A program made the position numbers and the translations under genes. Under the pieces are notes generated by a model. It did not search any database and was not told where the DNA came from. It saw nothing but the letters and a program-made list of their open reading frames with translations. DNA of 64,000 nt from Humidesulfovibrio sp. (lineage in GTDB: Bacteria; Desulfobacterota; Desulfovibrionia; Desulfovibrionales; Desulfovibrionaceae), in NCBI GenBank assembly GCA_031292175.1, contig JARLHQ010000021.1, positions 1 to 64,000 on the forward strand. The letters are read 5' to 3'. This document shows positions 17,730 through 26,243 of the stretch, piece by piece; the first letter of the stretch is position 1; each line of letters begins with the position of its first letter.

Positions 17730-18146
17730 GTGAACCAGGATTGCATCTTTTGCAGGATCATCGCCGGGGAGATCCCCTCGGCCAAGATTTACGACCATGG
17801 CGGCGTGTTTGCCTTTCTGGACATTGCGCCGGTGAACAAAGGCCATGCCCTGGTGGTGCCGAAGGCGCACCACGACACGCTGTTTGAGCTGTCGCCCGAT
17901 CTGGGCCGGGAGCTGATGGTGGCGCTGCAGACGGTGGGCAAGGCGGTCATGGCGGCCACTGGGGCGTCCGGGCTGAATCTGGGCATGAATAATTTCGAGG
18001 CCGCGGGACAGCTGGTGAGCCATGCCCACTTCCACCTGATACCGCGCCACGCCGGGGACGGACTGACCCTTTGGACCCAGCACGCCTATGAAAGTGTCGA
18101 GGACATGCAGAAGCTGGCCCAGGCCATCCGGTCGGCCATCGGCTGA
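17730..18146 (+). CDS. HIT-family nucleotide-binding hydrolase
   Basis: 138 residues from a GTG start with GGAG six bases upstream. An in-frame ATG at 17688 would add 14 residues absent from the family and lacks a ribosome site. DCIFCRIIAGEIP opens the fold. The histidine triad HAHFHLIPR near residue 98 carries the nucleophilic His of Hint-type phosphoramidases. Substrates are AMP-lysine-like phosphoramidates or dinucleotides. The CxxC in CIFC may bind zinc. Confidence 0.92.
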   Translation: MNQDCIFCRIIAGEIPSAKIYDHGGVFAFLDIAPVNKGHALVVPKAHHDTLFELSPDLGRELMVALQTVGKAVMAATGASGLNLGMNNFEAAGQLVSHAHFHLIPRHAGDGLTLWTQHAYESVEDMQKLAQAIRSAIG

Positions 18147-18172
18147 AAACACGGGAACCCCACGGAGGTTTC

Positions 18173-18469
18173 ATGAGCGGTCAAACCCTGACCAAGGCGC
18201 ACATCGTCGATGCCATTTACAAGAAGACGGACCGCAACCGCGCGGAGATCAAAGACCTGGTCGAGGCCACCCTTGATCTGATGAAGCAGGCCATCAAGAA
18301 GGACCACGCCATGCTGGTGAGCGGGTTCGGCAAGTTTGAGGCCTATGACAAGAACTCCCGCCGGGGCCGCAACCCGCAGACCAACGAAAGCATCACCCTG
18401 CCGCCGCGCAAGGTGGTCGTCTTCCGCCTGTCGCGGAAGTTCCGGGCCGAGCTCAATCCGCTGGAATAA
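18173..18469 (+). CDS. IHF-alpha-like HU/IHF family DNA-bending protein
   Basis: 98 residues, the IHF/HU size. GKFEAYDKNSRRGRNPQTNE contains the beta-arm tip with the DNA-intercalating Pro in RNPQT. The C terminus RLSRKFRAELN matches the alpha-3 helix of the family. A CGGAGG site precedes the ATG. The arm and C-terminal sequence are nearer IHF-alpha (HimA) than HU. Its last 17 bases overlap the convergent SPOR gene. Confidence 0.9.
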   Translation: MSGQTLTKAHIVDAIYKKTDRNRAEIKDLVEATLDLMKQAIKKDHAMLVSGFGKFEAYDKNSRRGRNPQTNESITLPPRKVVVFRLSRKFRAELNPLE

Positions 18470-19268
18470 ACGCCTGCGGCCAGTCAGCCTTCAGCTCCTC
18501 CAGGGCCTTGTGCGCAGCCGCAAGGTCCTGGAAGGGGCCGGCCTGCACGCGATGGTATACGGCCTGGCCCTGCTCCACGCGCTCCACGCGCGCCTCTGAA
18601 AATCCCTTGTCCTTGAGCCAAGCGAGCGCCGCATCGGCGTTCTTTTCCGTGCTGAACGAGGCAATCTGCACCATGGCGGCCCGTGGCGCGGTCTGCTTGG
18701 CGCTTTTTTGCGCCGCATCCAGGGCCGCGTCCTTGCCCAGCTCTTTGGCTGCTTGCTGATCCTGGGCGGCGGCGGCCGTTTTCGCGTCCGCGTCCTGGGC
18801 GGCGGGCGCCGGCTTGGCCTCAGTCGGCATGGCCTTGGCCGGTTGGGCCAGGGCGGGGGCCGCCTCGGGCTTCACCTCGGCGGTCTTGCCGTCCACAGCC
18901 TTGGTCTCGGGCAGGCTCTTTACGGGCGTGACGGCGGCGGGCCTGGCGTCGTCCGTCGCCAGCGCGACGCTGTCCGCCACGGCCTTGGCGTCCGCCTTGG
19001 CCTCGGCCGTCCTGATCTGCGCTTCCGTGTTCTGCGGGTCCTTGACCTCGGAGACCACGGTTCCGGTCTCCGGACCGGTGGGCGCAGCCGGTTTCGGCGC
19101 TTCGGCCGCCTGCGCGGCGTGATGGGCTTTGTGTCCGCGAACCGTGGCCTCGGGACGCGCATCGGGCGGATCGGAGGGAATGGGCTTGCGCGGTGAGCAG
19201 GCGGGCAGCAGCAAGCAGATTGTCAGAGCCAGGGCGTACTTCGGAGCAAGAATACGAGGTCCTTTCAT
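18453..19268 (-). CDS. SPOR-domain lipoprotein
   Basis: 271 residues. A signal peptide ends in lipobox LLPAC with Cys24. Residues 25-190 are a long Ala/Pro/Lys-rich periplasmic linker. Residues about 195-265 form a SPOR domain (MVQIASFSTEKNADAALAWL, VQAGPFQDLAAAHKAL), which binds denuded septal glycan. It is probably an outer-membrane-anchored division or envelope protein. The ATG at 19268 with GGAGGG upstream is chosen because it begins the signal peptide. It overlaps the IHF-like gene tail-to-tail. Confidence 0.85.
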   Translation of the reverse strand: MKGPRILAPKYALALTICLLLPACSPRKPIPSDPPDARPEATVRGHKAHHAAQAAEAPKPAAPTGPETGTVVSEVKDPQNTEAQIRTAEAKADAKAVADSVALATDDARPAAVTPVKSLPETKAVDGKTAEVKPEAAPALAQPAKAMPTEAKPAPAAQDADAKTAAAAQDQQAAKELGKDAALDAAQKSAKQTAPRAAMVQIASFSTEKNADAALAWLKDKGFSEARVERVEQGQAVYHRVQAGPFQDLAAAHKALEELKADWPQAFIPAD

Positions 19269-19474
19269 GGGGCCCTCCGTGGTGTTTGGCGGATCGGCGG
19301 TGGTAAAGCCTAAACTTTTTCTAGAGTAATCCAGCCACAAGCGGATTGCAAGGGCTGTTGGCCGCTTCCGTGTGCGGGAAATGTGGGCGGGGATCGGTTT
19401 GTTCTGTTGCTGTTTGTCCTTGCCTCTGGGGCCAGAGGTGAAAAGCCAATCGCTGGCCCGAAGCGCGGGCAATG

Positions 19475-19506
19475 AAAAAGGCGCCCGGTCTTCCGACCGA
19501 GCGCCT
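19475..19506 (-). terminator. intrinsic terminator of the LysM lipoprotein gene
   Basis: AGGCGC-CC-GGTC and GACC-GA-GCGCCT pair around a TTCC loop at 19479-19506. On the minus strand the stem is followed by five U from the AAAAA at 19475-19479. It begins 26 bases after the LysM stop. Confidence 0.75.
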
Positions 19507-19531
19507 GTCCCTTGCCGATTGTCCCGTGGGA

Positions 19532-19996
19532 CTAGAAGCCGTAGCCCAGAGCTTCGCGAAGATCCGCGGGCAGATTGGCCTTGCTCTCAGGAGCGGACTT
19601 CTTCTTGGACTTGCCAGCCTTGTGGCGGGCGACCTTGGCCTCGTCCAGCGAGAAGGTGCGGGGAATCTCGAAAACCTGGCCGGGGTAGATCAAATTGGCG
19701 TTCTTGATCTTGGCGCGGTTCGCCTTGAAGATCAGAGGCCACATGAAGGGATCGTTGTAGATCTGCTTGAACTCAGAGATCCACCACAGGCAATTGCCCT
19801 TCACGACCGTGTAAGAGGTGGGCAGCTTGGCGTAGTCAGCCTCGTAAATCTGGCGCGGGGACATGGGCGCCGGGGCGACTTCGCGGCTTTCGGCCTGAAC
19901 CGCGGGCGCGGGCGCGGGCGCGGGCTCGACCTTCTTGGAACAACCAAGAGCAAAAATAACACAGCAAGCAACAGTCAACAGCATAAGCTTTTTCAT
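19532..19996 (-). CDS. LysM-domain lipoprotein
   Basis: 154 residues. The signal peptide ends in FALGC, with lipidation at Cys19. A Pro/Ala-rich spacer (25-45) follows. A LysM-like peptidoglycan-binding module spans about 61-115 (SYTVVKGNCLWWIS, LIYPGQVFEIP). The tail is basic (HKAGKSKKKSA). GGAGGAGGGAG precedes the ATG. It has its own strong promoter and terminator, so it is an abundant single-gene envelope lipoprotein, tethering outer membrane and cell wall by inference. Confidence 0.88.
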   Translation of the reverse strand: MKKLMLLTVACCVIFALGCSKKVEPAPAPAPAVQAESREVAPAPMSPRQIYEADYAKLPTSYTVVKGNCLWWISEFKQIYNDPFMWPLIFKANRAKIKNANLIYPGQVFEIPRTFSLDEAKVARHKAGKSKKKSAPESKANLPADLREALGYGF

Positions 19997-20026
19997 AGTT
20001 AACTCCCTCCTCCGTATGAGAACTAA

Positions 20027-20056
20027 AGAATATTCCTGGCAACCTAGACGTGTCAA
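20027..20056 (-). promoter_or_regulatory. strong sigma-70-type promoter of the LysM lipoprotein gene
   Basis: Read on the minus strand, a perfect TTGACA (20056-20051) is followed after 18 bases by TATTCT (20032-20027), matching -10 at four positions. The ATG is 31 bases beyond. It overlaps the extreme 3' side of the upstream hypothetical gene region. Confidence 0.65.
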
Positions 20057-20058
20057 GC

Positions 20059-20829
20059 TCAAGTAGCCATTCTGTGGCTCCAGTTGTCGAGAATTTTTTT
20101 CTCCTGGAGCACCAAACGGTCGGTGGGGTTTATACCCAATGCCCCTTGGACTGCAAGCGCTGCTTCGTCCACCCAGCCCCCTAAACGCAAACTTTGTGCG
20201 GCAAGCACGAACATGCGTTCGGGGTGTTCGCCGTAGACCGTGCGGATGAGGTGGTCGTAGTCCAGCCCAAAGACCTCTCGCACCAGCGTATTTTGAGAAA
20301 ACAGGTAGCGCGCGAGCAGGGCGTTCTCCGCATGGCGCGCCAGATAGATGGGCAGCAGCTGGCGGCATTGGGACATGATGAAACGGATGCGGTCAATTTC
20401 GCGGCGCATGCTTTCTTCCGTCTGGCTCAGCACCTGGAAGAGCTCCTCCACCACGACGCGTTCGGCCCCGGGCAGGTCGCGGCCGCGCAGGGCCAGGAAC
20501 CAGGGCGCGTAGGTCAGCGCCTGGTAGGCGTCTTCCTTTAACTTGATGGTCTCATGGAAGATGTAGCCGAGGCCCCAGTCCAGGAACTGGCCGGTGAGCG
20601 GCGTTTCGGGATCGTTGCGGAACACGTGGTGGGCCGTGTCCTTCAAGCGCCATAGCAGGCCCTTGTCCATCTCCTGCCCGATCAGGTCGCGCAGGATGGT
20701 GAAGGCCACCGCGCCCTCGCGGTCGAAGGAGCGGAACTGCGCCTCCAGCGCCTTGCTGGACAGGCAGAAGTTGCGGAACATGTCGCGGACAAACTCGGGC
20801 AGCTTGGCCCTGATCCAGGCTTTGGACAC
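20059..20829 (-). CDS. conserved hypothetical protein (helical, function unknown)
   Basis: 256 residues with no motif that I recognise. It is predicted mostly alpha-helical, with no signal peptide or membrane span. Tryptophan and aromatic residues recur (LLWRLKD, LDWGLGYIFHE, YAPWFLAL). The first half has an acidic amphipathic helix run (VVEELFQVLSQTEESMRREIDRIRF). It starts three bases after the LonB stop, so it is the second gene of that operon and may serve as a substrate, adaptor or partner of the protease. That role is inference from position only. Confidence 0.8.
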   Translation of the reverse strand: MSKAWIRAKLPEFVRDMFRNFCLSSKALEAQFRSFDREGAVAFTILRDLIGQEMDKGLLWRLKDTAHHVFRNDPETPLTGQFLDWGLGYIFHETIKLKEDAYQALTYAPWFLALRGRDLPGAERVVVEELFQVLSQTEESMRREIDRIRFIMSQCRQLLPIYLARHAENALLARYLFSQNTLVREVFGLDYDHLIRTVYGEHPERMFVLAAQSLRLGGWVDEAALAVQGALGINPTDRLVLQEKKILDNWSHRMAT

Positions 20830-20832
20830 GGA

Positions 20833-23325
20833 TCAGCCCCTTCCCTTGCGCGGTTTCTCGGCCATGGCGGCCAGCTTCGTCAGCTCGGCCAGCCGCGCGT
20901 CGACCAGGCTGTACAGCGAGCCCGGCGTGTAGCGGCCGTCCTTGCGCCGGGTGCCCGCGGGCAGCCCGGTCAAAAGCGTCATGGCCTGCTCGATGCTGGC
21001 CACGGGATAGAGGTGGAACCTGCCCGCGCGCACGGCCTCGACCACCTCGTCCTTGAGCATCAGGTGCACGGTGTTGTCCGCCGGGTAGAGCACGCCCTGG
21101 CGGCCCGTGAGCCCGCGTCTGCGGCAGACCTCGAAAAAGCCCTCGACCTTGCGGCTCACGCCGCCCACGGCCATGATGGCCCCGCTTTGGCTCACCGCGC
21201 CGGTGAAGGCCAGGGAGAGGTCGTTGGGCGCGCCAGACAGGGCGGACAAGAGCGCCGCCAGCTCCGCGCCCGAGGCGGAGTCGCCCTCGACCCCGGCGTA
21301 GTTCTGCTCGAAGCACAGGCTTCCGGTGAGCACCAGCGGCTTGTCCTGGGCGAACAAACGCACCAGGCAGCTCTTGATGATCATCATGCCCTTGGTGTGG
21401 ATGGGGCCGCCCAGCTGGGCCTCGCGCTCCAGGTCGAGGATGCCGCCGTGGCCCACGCCGACGGTGCAGGAGATCTGGTGCGGCAGACCGAACTCGTAGT
21501 CGCCGAAGAGCGTCACCGAAAGGCCGTTGGCCCGGCCCACGGCCGAGCCGCCCGTGGCCACCTTGATGATCTCCCGGTCGTAGTCGGCCATGAACTCCTC
21601 TTCAAAGAGGTTGGCGCGGAAATCGTGTTCGGCCACGGCCCGGGCCAGGTCCGCCGCCTCCACCAGCTCGCGGCCGTCGCGCCGGGCGATGGCCGCGGCC
21701 TCCATCATGCGCCCGCGCACATGGGTGAAGGACAGGGTGAGCAGCTTCTGGTCCTCGGCCAGACGGCTGGCGTGGTCCACCAGGCCGGCCAGGGCCTCGC
21801 GCGAGAAGGGCGGCAGGCCGGCCTCGTCGATGATGCCCTTGAGCGCGGTGAGGTAGTGACGGATGCTCTGGGCTGTGCGCGGCACCGTGCCCTGCAGGTG
21901 GGCCTTGAGCTTGAAGTGCTTGCGGAAGCGGTCGTCGTTGGTGAGCAGCGCCTCGTAGGCCTCGTCCGTGCCCACCAGGATGATCTTGAGGTCGAGCGGA
22001 ATGGGTTCCGGCTCGATGGTGCGCGTTCTGGCCTGCTCAGCGTCGCCGGGCTCCTCCATGCGGAGCCTGCCCAGGCGCAGGGCGCGCAACAGGCCCTCCC
22101 ACGAGCCCTGGTTGCCCAGCAGATCCTCCACGTTAAGGATGAGGAAGCCGCCATTGGCGCGGTGCAGGCTGCCCGCGCGCACCAGGGTGAAGTCCGTGTA
22201 GAACGCGCCCAGCTCGCTTTCGCGCTCAATGCTGCCCAGGAGATTGAAGGAGGTGGGGTGGTCCTCCACGATGACCGGGGCGCCGCCCTTTTCGCGCGCG
22301 CTCTTGCTGTTGTCCACAAAGAGGTTGACCTCGTGGCGGTAGCTCGGGTCGTCGGCCGGGGGCGGGACATGGCCCTCCGCGTGCTGGCCGTGGGGCGGTG
22401 ACGAAACGCCCGCGCCGGTGGCGGTCTTGTCCGCCGCGTCGCGCGGCAGGAAGTAGTCGATGTTGTCCAGGATGTCCTTCTCCACCGCGGCCATGTGCTC
22501 GAGGAGCCTGGGCGTTTCGGCGAAGTCCTTGCGCAGGGGCGCCAGGTGCTCGGTCAGGGCCTCCTGGGCGATCTCGCGGTGCAGCTTGCTTTCGCCCTGG
22601 CGGAAGCCCTGCTCGCTCTGGGTGAGCTTGCGCAGGAACACGCTGATCTCCGAGAGCAGGTGCTCGCCCTTGGTCTTGAGCAGCTTGCGCCGCGCCGGGG
22701 CCAGACGGCCGTATTCCTCGTCGCCCATGACCTTGCCGCCGACCATGGGCATGATGGTCAGCCCGCCCGCGTCGTCCATGTCCAGCGCGAAGCCCTTGGT
22801 GCGGGCCATGGACTCCATCTTGTTGAAGATGCTGTCACGCTTGGCGGAAAAGCGCTTGAAAAGCGTCTCGTGCTTGTGGCGGTAGGCGTCCTCGTCGAAG
22901 GTCGCGGCGATGGTCTGGCGCACGTCGGCCAAAGCCTTGGCGAGACCGGTCTTGAAGGCGCGGCCCTGGCCCGCGGGCAGCGAGACCGCGAGGGGCCGGT
23001 CCTCGTCCTCGAAATTGTGCAGGTAGAGCCAGTCGGAGGGAGTGGGGCGCTTGGCGGCCTCCGGGGCCAGAAAGTGCCGAACGAAATGCGTGCGGCCCAG
23101 GCCGGGCTCGCCGGCGACGAAGACGTTGTACTCCAGGCCGGAGATCATGAGCGCCATGCCGAGGGCCTGGATGGCCCGGGGCTGGAAGCCTCCCTGGCCG
23201 TTCTTCTTGGGCACGGCGCGGCTGTCCTCATAGGGCAGGACCGAGGGATCCAGGCGATTTCTGAGTTTTTCCGGCGCCAGCGGGGTGGCCGTGCGGGGAG
23301 GAATCAACGGTGTCTTTTTGGTCAT
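20833..23325 (-). CDS. LonB-type ATP-dependent protease (AAA_32 family)
   Basis: 830 residues. The Walker A variant GEPGLGRT is at residues 72-79, Arg replacing the usual Lys as in this branch. A long helical insert (about 150-300) is followed by Walker B-like FLILNVEDLL. The C-terminal Lon protease domain has catalytic Ser683 in EGDSASGAE and Lys726 in SRKVEG. The 43-residue spacing equals that of the Lon dyad. Unlike Lon-A there is no N-terminal LAN domain. It degrades unknown proteins in the cytoplasm. It is divergent from the F0 operon. Confidence 0.9.
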   Translation of the reverse strand: MTKKTPLIPPRTATPLAPEKLRNRLDPSVLPYEDSRAVPKKNGQGGFQPRAIQALGMALMISGLEYNVFVAGEPGLGRTHFVRHFLAPEAAKRPTPSDWLYLHNFEDEDRPLAVSLPAGQGRAFKTGLAKALADVRQTIAATFDEDAYRHKHETLFKRFSAKRDSIFNKMESMARTKGFALDMDDAGGLTIMPMVGGKVMGDEEYGRLAPARRKLLKTKGEHLLSEISVFLRKLTQSEQGFRQGESKLHREIAQEALTEHLAPLRKDFAETPRLLEHMAAVEKDILDNIDYFLPRDAADKTATGAGVSSPPHGQHAEGHVPPPADDPSYRHEVNLFVDNSKSAREKGGAPVIVEDHPTSFNLLGSIERESELGAFYTDFTLVRAGSLHRANGGFLILNVEDLLGNQGSWEGLLRALRLGRLRMEEPGDAEQARTRTIEPEPIPLDLKIILVGTDEAYEALLTNDDRFRKHFKLKAHLQGTVPRTAQSIRHYLTALKGIIDEAGLPPFSREALAGLVDHASRLAEDQKLLTLSFTHVRGRMMEAAAIARRDGRELVEAADLARAVAEHDFRANLFEEEFMADYDREIIKVATGGSAVGRANGLSVTLFGDYEFGLPHQISCTVGVGHGGILDLEREAQLGGPIHTKGMMIIKSCLVRLFAQDKPLVLTGSLCFEQNYAGVEGDSASGAELAALLSALSGAPNDLSLAFTGAVSQSGAIMAVGGVSRKVEGFFEVCRRRGLTGRQGVLYPADNTVHLMLKDEVVEAVRAGRFHLYPVASIEQAMTLLTGLPAGTRRKDGRYTPGSLYSLVDARLAELTKLAAMAEKPRKGRG

Positions 23326-23378
23326 GCTCTGTCCATGCTAAAATGTGGATGCGCGGGAGCGCATGTTTCGCACCATCA

Positions 23379-23407
23379 TCTGTACTGGCTTCCGGGCGGA
23401 TTGTCAC
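23379..23407 (-). promoter_or_regulatory. candidate promoter of the LonB operon
   Basis: On the minus strand GTGACA (23407-23402) is followed after 17 bases by TACAGA (23384-23379), about 54 bases before the protease ATG. No CIRCE-like heat-shock palindrome was found next to it. Confidence 0.35.
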
Positions 23408-23481
23408 TAAAAGGCGTCCCGGTCAAAGGCCGTACCCGGGGAGAAAAGTGGAAAAATGCATGGCCGTCAAGGCGAACCGCA

Positions 23482-23535
23482 TTGACTGCCCCGGGGGGTT
23501 GTGCTAGCTACTTCTCCTTGTGAAGAAATGAACGT
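23482..23535 (+). promoter_or_regulatory. F0 operon promoter with Rex-like half-site
   Basis: TTGACT (23482-23487), a 17-base spacer and TAGCTA (23505-23510) preceded by TGC give an extended -10 promoter. The predicted start is near 23517. Immediately after it, TTGTGAA at 23518-23524 is a perfect half of the Rex consensus TTGTGAA-N4-TTCACAA. The second half (TGAACGT at 23529-23535) is poor. Repression by Rex at low NADH is a reasonable inference, given rex lies behind this operon. Confidence 0.45.
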
Positions 23536-23573
23536 CCCGGCCGCAGGGCCGACACGCGGACCGTTCGGGGTGA

Positions 23574-23849
23574 ATGATGTTCTTTCCCAATCAGGGCAAG
23601 CCTTCTGGCGCAATGGAGCTTTTGTCCACCGCGGGGACCATTGGTCTTCAGCTGGTGGTTTCCACCTTCATCGGCCTGGCCATGGGGTACTTCCTCGACA
23701 AGTGGTTGGGGACAAGTCCGTGGCTGTTGGTGTTGTTTCTTCTTCTGGGCATTGTGGCTGGGTTCCGCGATGTCTTTCTGGAAGCCAAGCGCATCCAGAA
23801 AAAGGATGAGGAGGACGCCGGGACGGGTGGTCCTGGTCCGGGGAAGTAG
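23574..23849 (+). CDS. AtpZ/AtpI-type ATP synthase accessory membrane protein
   Basis: 91 residues with two membrane helices, about 20-42 (GLQLVVSTFIGLAMGYFLDKW) and 48-68 (WLLVLFLLLGIVAG). A charged tail with RIQKKDEEDAG follows. This is the small two-helix AtpZ-like protein that opens many F0 operons and helps c-ring assembly or ion supply. Two ATG codons (23574 and 23577) are adjacent; the first is used. It is followed by atpI and atpB. Confidence 0.8.
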   Translation: MMFFPNQGKPSGAMELLSTAGTIGLQLVVSTFIGLAMGYFLDKWLGTSPWLLVLFLLLGIVAGFRDVFLEAKRIQKKDEEDAGTGGPGPGK

Positions 23850-23885
23850 ACCGGGCCCATGCCGGGGCCGGGGTGACGAGGCTTC

Positions 23886-24329
23886 ATGCTGAAAACGCTT
23901 GTTCAGAGAATCGACGCCATGCTGTTCCGTCGCGGGTTCGCCCTGACGGAGGCGCGCAGGCTGATACGCAACCAGATCCTTCTGGCCGCCGGTTGCACGG
24001 CGATTGCGTGTCTGGTGACGGGGTTCGCCAATTGGGGGCTCTCGTTCGGTGCCGGCGCACTCATCATCAGCTTCAACTTCTGGTGGCTTTCCAAGGCCGC
24101 GCAGGAGCTGGTGCAGGTGAGGCAGGGCGCCATGTTTACGCTGCTGACGCTCTTTTACGGAAGATTGGCATTGACCGCGGTCGCCATCGCCGGGCTTGTC
24201 GCCTGGGCGGGGGCTTCGGTTTACGGGCTTTTGGCCGGGCTCTCCACCGTGTTGGCAAACGCCGCACTGTGGGGCGTCCTTCAGATCAGGCACAAGGTCC
24301 CCGTCACGGGGGATGGGAAGGAGGCTTAA
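23886..24329 (+). CDS. atpI: ATP synthase subunit I (AtpI family)
   Basis: 147 residues with four predicted membrane helices (about 30-50, 52-72, 85-108, 110-130), including [12 protein letters not shown] between helices. Its position ahead of atpB and its size fit AtpI, a chaperone for c-ring assembly. Four bases separate it from atpB, whose ribosome site overlaps its 3' end. Confidence 0.8.
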   Translation: MLKTLVQRIDAMLFRRGFALTEARRLIRNQILLAAGCTAIACLVTGFANWGLSFGAGALIISFNFWWLSKAAQELVQVRQGAMFTLLTLFYGRLALTAVAIAGLVAWAGASVYGLLAGLSTVLANAALWGVLQIRHKVPVTGDGKEA

Positions 24330-24333
24330 ACTC

Positions 24334-25020
24334 ATGGCTGCAGGACTTCCGGAACCGTTGATCTTCTCCGAGATCCTCGACCACTCGCTGGGTCTTCATC
24401 TGCCGCCGCACGTGTACTACATGTGGCTGGCGATGCTTATTCTTTTTGCTTGCTCCATGATGCTCCGCGGGCGTTTGCAGCTGGTGCCGGGCGGGATGCA
24501 GAACGTGTTCGAGACCGTCATTGGCGGCCTTGAAGAATTTACGGTGACCAACATCGGCGAAGAAGGCCGTCGTGTGTTCCCGTTCCTCTGCACGCTCTTC
24601 ATCTTCATCCTCGTGATGAACTACATTGGCCTCATTCCCGGCTGCGACGCCGCGACGGCCAACGTGAACACCAACGCCGCCATGGCTGTCTGCGTGTTCC
24701 TGTACTACAATTATATCGGCATCAAGAAATGGGGCTTCGGCTACATCAAACATTTCATGGGCCCCATGCCCGCGCTGGCTCCGCTCATGCTCATTCTGGA
24801 GACCGTGAGCCACATCGCCCGCCCCCTCTCGCTCACGCTCCGTCTTTTCGGCAACATCCGCGGCGAGGAAATCGTCCTGGTGCTGCTCTTCGTGCTGGCT
24901 CCGGTGCTGGGCACCCTGCCCATGTACTTCCTGTTCATCCTGGGCAAGACCATTCAGGCCTTCATCTTCTTCATGCTGACGATGATCTACCTGAAGGGCT
25001 CGCTGGAGCACGCGCACTAA
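24334..25020 (+). CDS. atpB: F0F1 ATP synthase subunit a
   Basis: 228 residues. The ATG at 24334 follows GGAAGGAGG. The essential Arg is in [15 protein letters not shown] near residue 170, facing the c ring. The last two helices ([21 protein letters not shown]) form the ion half-channels. Subunit a carries ions across the membrane to and from the c-ring glutamate. It is the third gene of the F0 operon. Confidence 0.96.
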   Translation: MAAGLPEPLIFSEILDHSLGLHLPPHVYYMWLAMLILFACSMMLRGRLQLVPGGMQNVFETVIGGLEEFTVTNIGEEGRRVFPFLCTLFIFILVMNYIGLIPGCDAATANVNTNAAMAVCVFLYYNYIGIKKWGFGYIKHFMGPMPALAPLMLILETVSHIARPLSLTLRLFGNIRGEEIVLVLLFVLAPVLGTLPMYFLFILGKTIQAFIFFMLTMIYLKGSLEHAH

Positions 25021-25074
25021 ACCTGGGGAAATGGTCGTTTGACCACAACATCATACCTTTAGGAGTACATTGCT

Positions 25075-25395
25075 ATGCGTAAGTCTCTTCTGATGGCTCT
25101 GGCTATGGTTCTCTGCGCTTCCGCCGCTTTCGCTTCTGACGGCGCCGCCGTCGCCGCCGTGGGTCCCGTTGCCGCTTGGGCCACCGCCATGGGCATGGGC
25201 CTCGCCGCCGGCCTCTGCGGTATCGCTCAGGGCCTGGGCCTGAAGGCCGCCTGCGAAGGCACCGCCCGCAATCCCGAAGCCGGTGGCAAAATCACCGTTA
25301 CCCTGATCCTGGGCCTGGCCTTCATCGAGTCCCTGGCCATTTACGCCCTGGTCGTCAACCTGATCCTGCTTTTCGTGAAGCCCCTGGGCGCCTAG
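25075..25395 (+). CDS. atpE: F0F1 ATP synthase subunit c, with N-terminal signal-like extension
   Basis: 106 residues, about 25 longer than usual. Residues 1-20 ([10 protein letters not shown]... ASAAFA) look like a cleavable signal peptide. The two-helix hairpin follows, with loop ARNPEAGG and ion-binding Glu85 in AFIESLAIY. Gln52, Glu85, Ser86 and Tyr90 match the ligand set of the Ilyobacter sodium-binding c subunit (Q32, E65, S66, Y70) with identical 33-residue Gln-Glu spacing. The codon bias is strong, as expected for a multicopy subunit. It is followed by a terminator. Confidence 0.95.
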   Translation: MRKSLLMALAMVLCASAAFASDGAAVAAVGPVAAWATAMGMGLAAGLCGIAQGLGLKAACEGTARNPEAGGKITVTLILGLAFIESLAIYALVVNLILLFVKPLGA

Positions 25396-25415
25396 TTCAC
25401 GTTTCTTTCGGAATC

Positions 25416-25441
25416 AAGGAGGCCTGCGGGCCTCCTTTTTT
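25416..25441 (+). terminator. intrinsic terminator after atpE
   Basis: AGGAGGCC (25417-25424) pairs fully with GGCCTCCT (25429-25436) around TGCG, followed by at least five T to 25441. It separates the F0 genes from rex. Confidence 0.9.
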
Positions 25442-25450
25442 CCGGGAAAC

Positions 25451-25468
25451 CTGTTCAGAATTTCACAA
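25451..25468 (+). promoter_or_regulatory. candidate Rex operator upstream of rex
   Basis: CTGTTCA-GAAT-TTCACAA fits TTGTGAA-N4-TTCACAA with a perfect right half and four of seven in the left half. It lies 20 bases before the rex start, suggesting autoregulation. Confidence 0.45.
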
Positions 25469-25488
25469 ATCACCATCAGCGTTCTGGA

Positions 25489-26133
25489 ATGGCCGTGAAG
25501 AGCGAGCATATCCCCAAGGCCACCATCGCCCGACTGGCCACCTATATCCAGGTGCTGTCGGAATTTAAGCGCGAAGGAACCGATGTCGTGTCCTCCGAGC
25601 GCCTCGCTGAGGCCTGCTCGGTGAACTCATCGCAAATCCGAAAGGACCTTGCCTATTTTGGTGAGTTCGGCGTGCGCGGGGTCGGCTACTACGTCCAGGA
25701 CCTCATCAGCTCCATCAAACGTTCGCTCGGCATCGACCGCGCCTGGAACTGCGCCCTTGTGGGCGTGGGCAATCTGGGCCGGGCCCTTCTGCGCCACCGT
25801 GAATTCTCCCGCAAGGGCTTCGTCATCCGCGGCGCCTTCGACTGCGATCCGTACAAGATCGGCGAGGTTGTGGAAGGCATGGAGATCGTGTGCTCCCGCC
25901 AACTGCCCGCCAAGGTCAAGGAATTGGGCCTGGAGATCGGCGTCATCACGACCCCGCCGGAACGCGCGCAGCGCGCCGCCAACTACCTTATAGGCGCGGG
26001 CATCAAGGGCATCATCAACTTCGCCCCGGCGCGCATCGCGGTTCCGAAGCATATTCACCTGGAATATGTTGACTTTTTTCATTATTTTTACGCTGCGGCC
26101 TTCCACATCCGCTTCAACGAGCAGCGCGACTGA
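25489..26133 (+). CDS. rex: redox-sensing transcriptional repressor Rex
   Basis: 214 residues. The N-terminal winged helix (1-80) contains SSERLAEACSVNSSQIRKDLAYFGEFG, the recognition helix of Rex proteins. The Rossmann domain follows with LVGVGNLGRALL near residue 90. The C-terminal swapped helix ends VDFFHYFYAAAFHI. Rex binds DNA when NAD+ is high and releases it on NADH binding. In Desulfovibrio it is known to sit beside atp genes and to repress energy genes. Perfect half-sites occur before the F0 operon, rex itself and the F1 operon. Confidence 0.95.
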   Translation: MAVKSEHIPKATIARLATYIQVLSEFKREGTDVVSSERLAEACSVNSSQIRKDLAYFGEFGVRGVGYYVQDLISSIKRSLGIDRAWNCALVGVGNLGRALLRHREFSRKGFVIRGAFDCDPYKIGEVVEGMEIVCSRQLPAKVKELGLEIGVITTPPERAQRAANYLIGAGIKGIINFAPARIAVPKHIHLEYVDFFHYFYAAAFHIRFNEQRD

Positions 26134-26171
26134 TTTTGACGTCCGATAGTCGTTCTCAATTGTAGAGTCGG

Positions 26172-26200
26172 TTGACTTACTGTGCAGTTGGGACGATGAT
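26172..26200 (+). promoter_or_regulatory. candidate promoter of cheD
   Basis: TTGACT (26172-26177) and GATGAT (26195-26200) are 17 bases apart, 44 bases before the cheD start, in an AT-richer gap. No sigma-28 or sigma-54 motif was seen, so a housekeeping promoter is more likely than a flagellar one. Confidence 0.45.
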
Positions 26201-26243
26201 GACTACGTAATTTACAGTTGGCGTGACTCTGGAGCGACCACCC

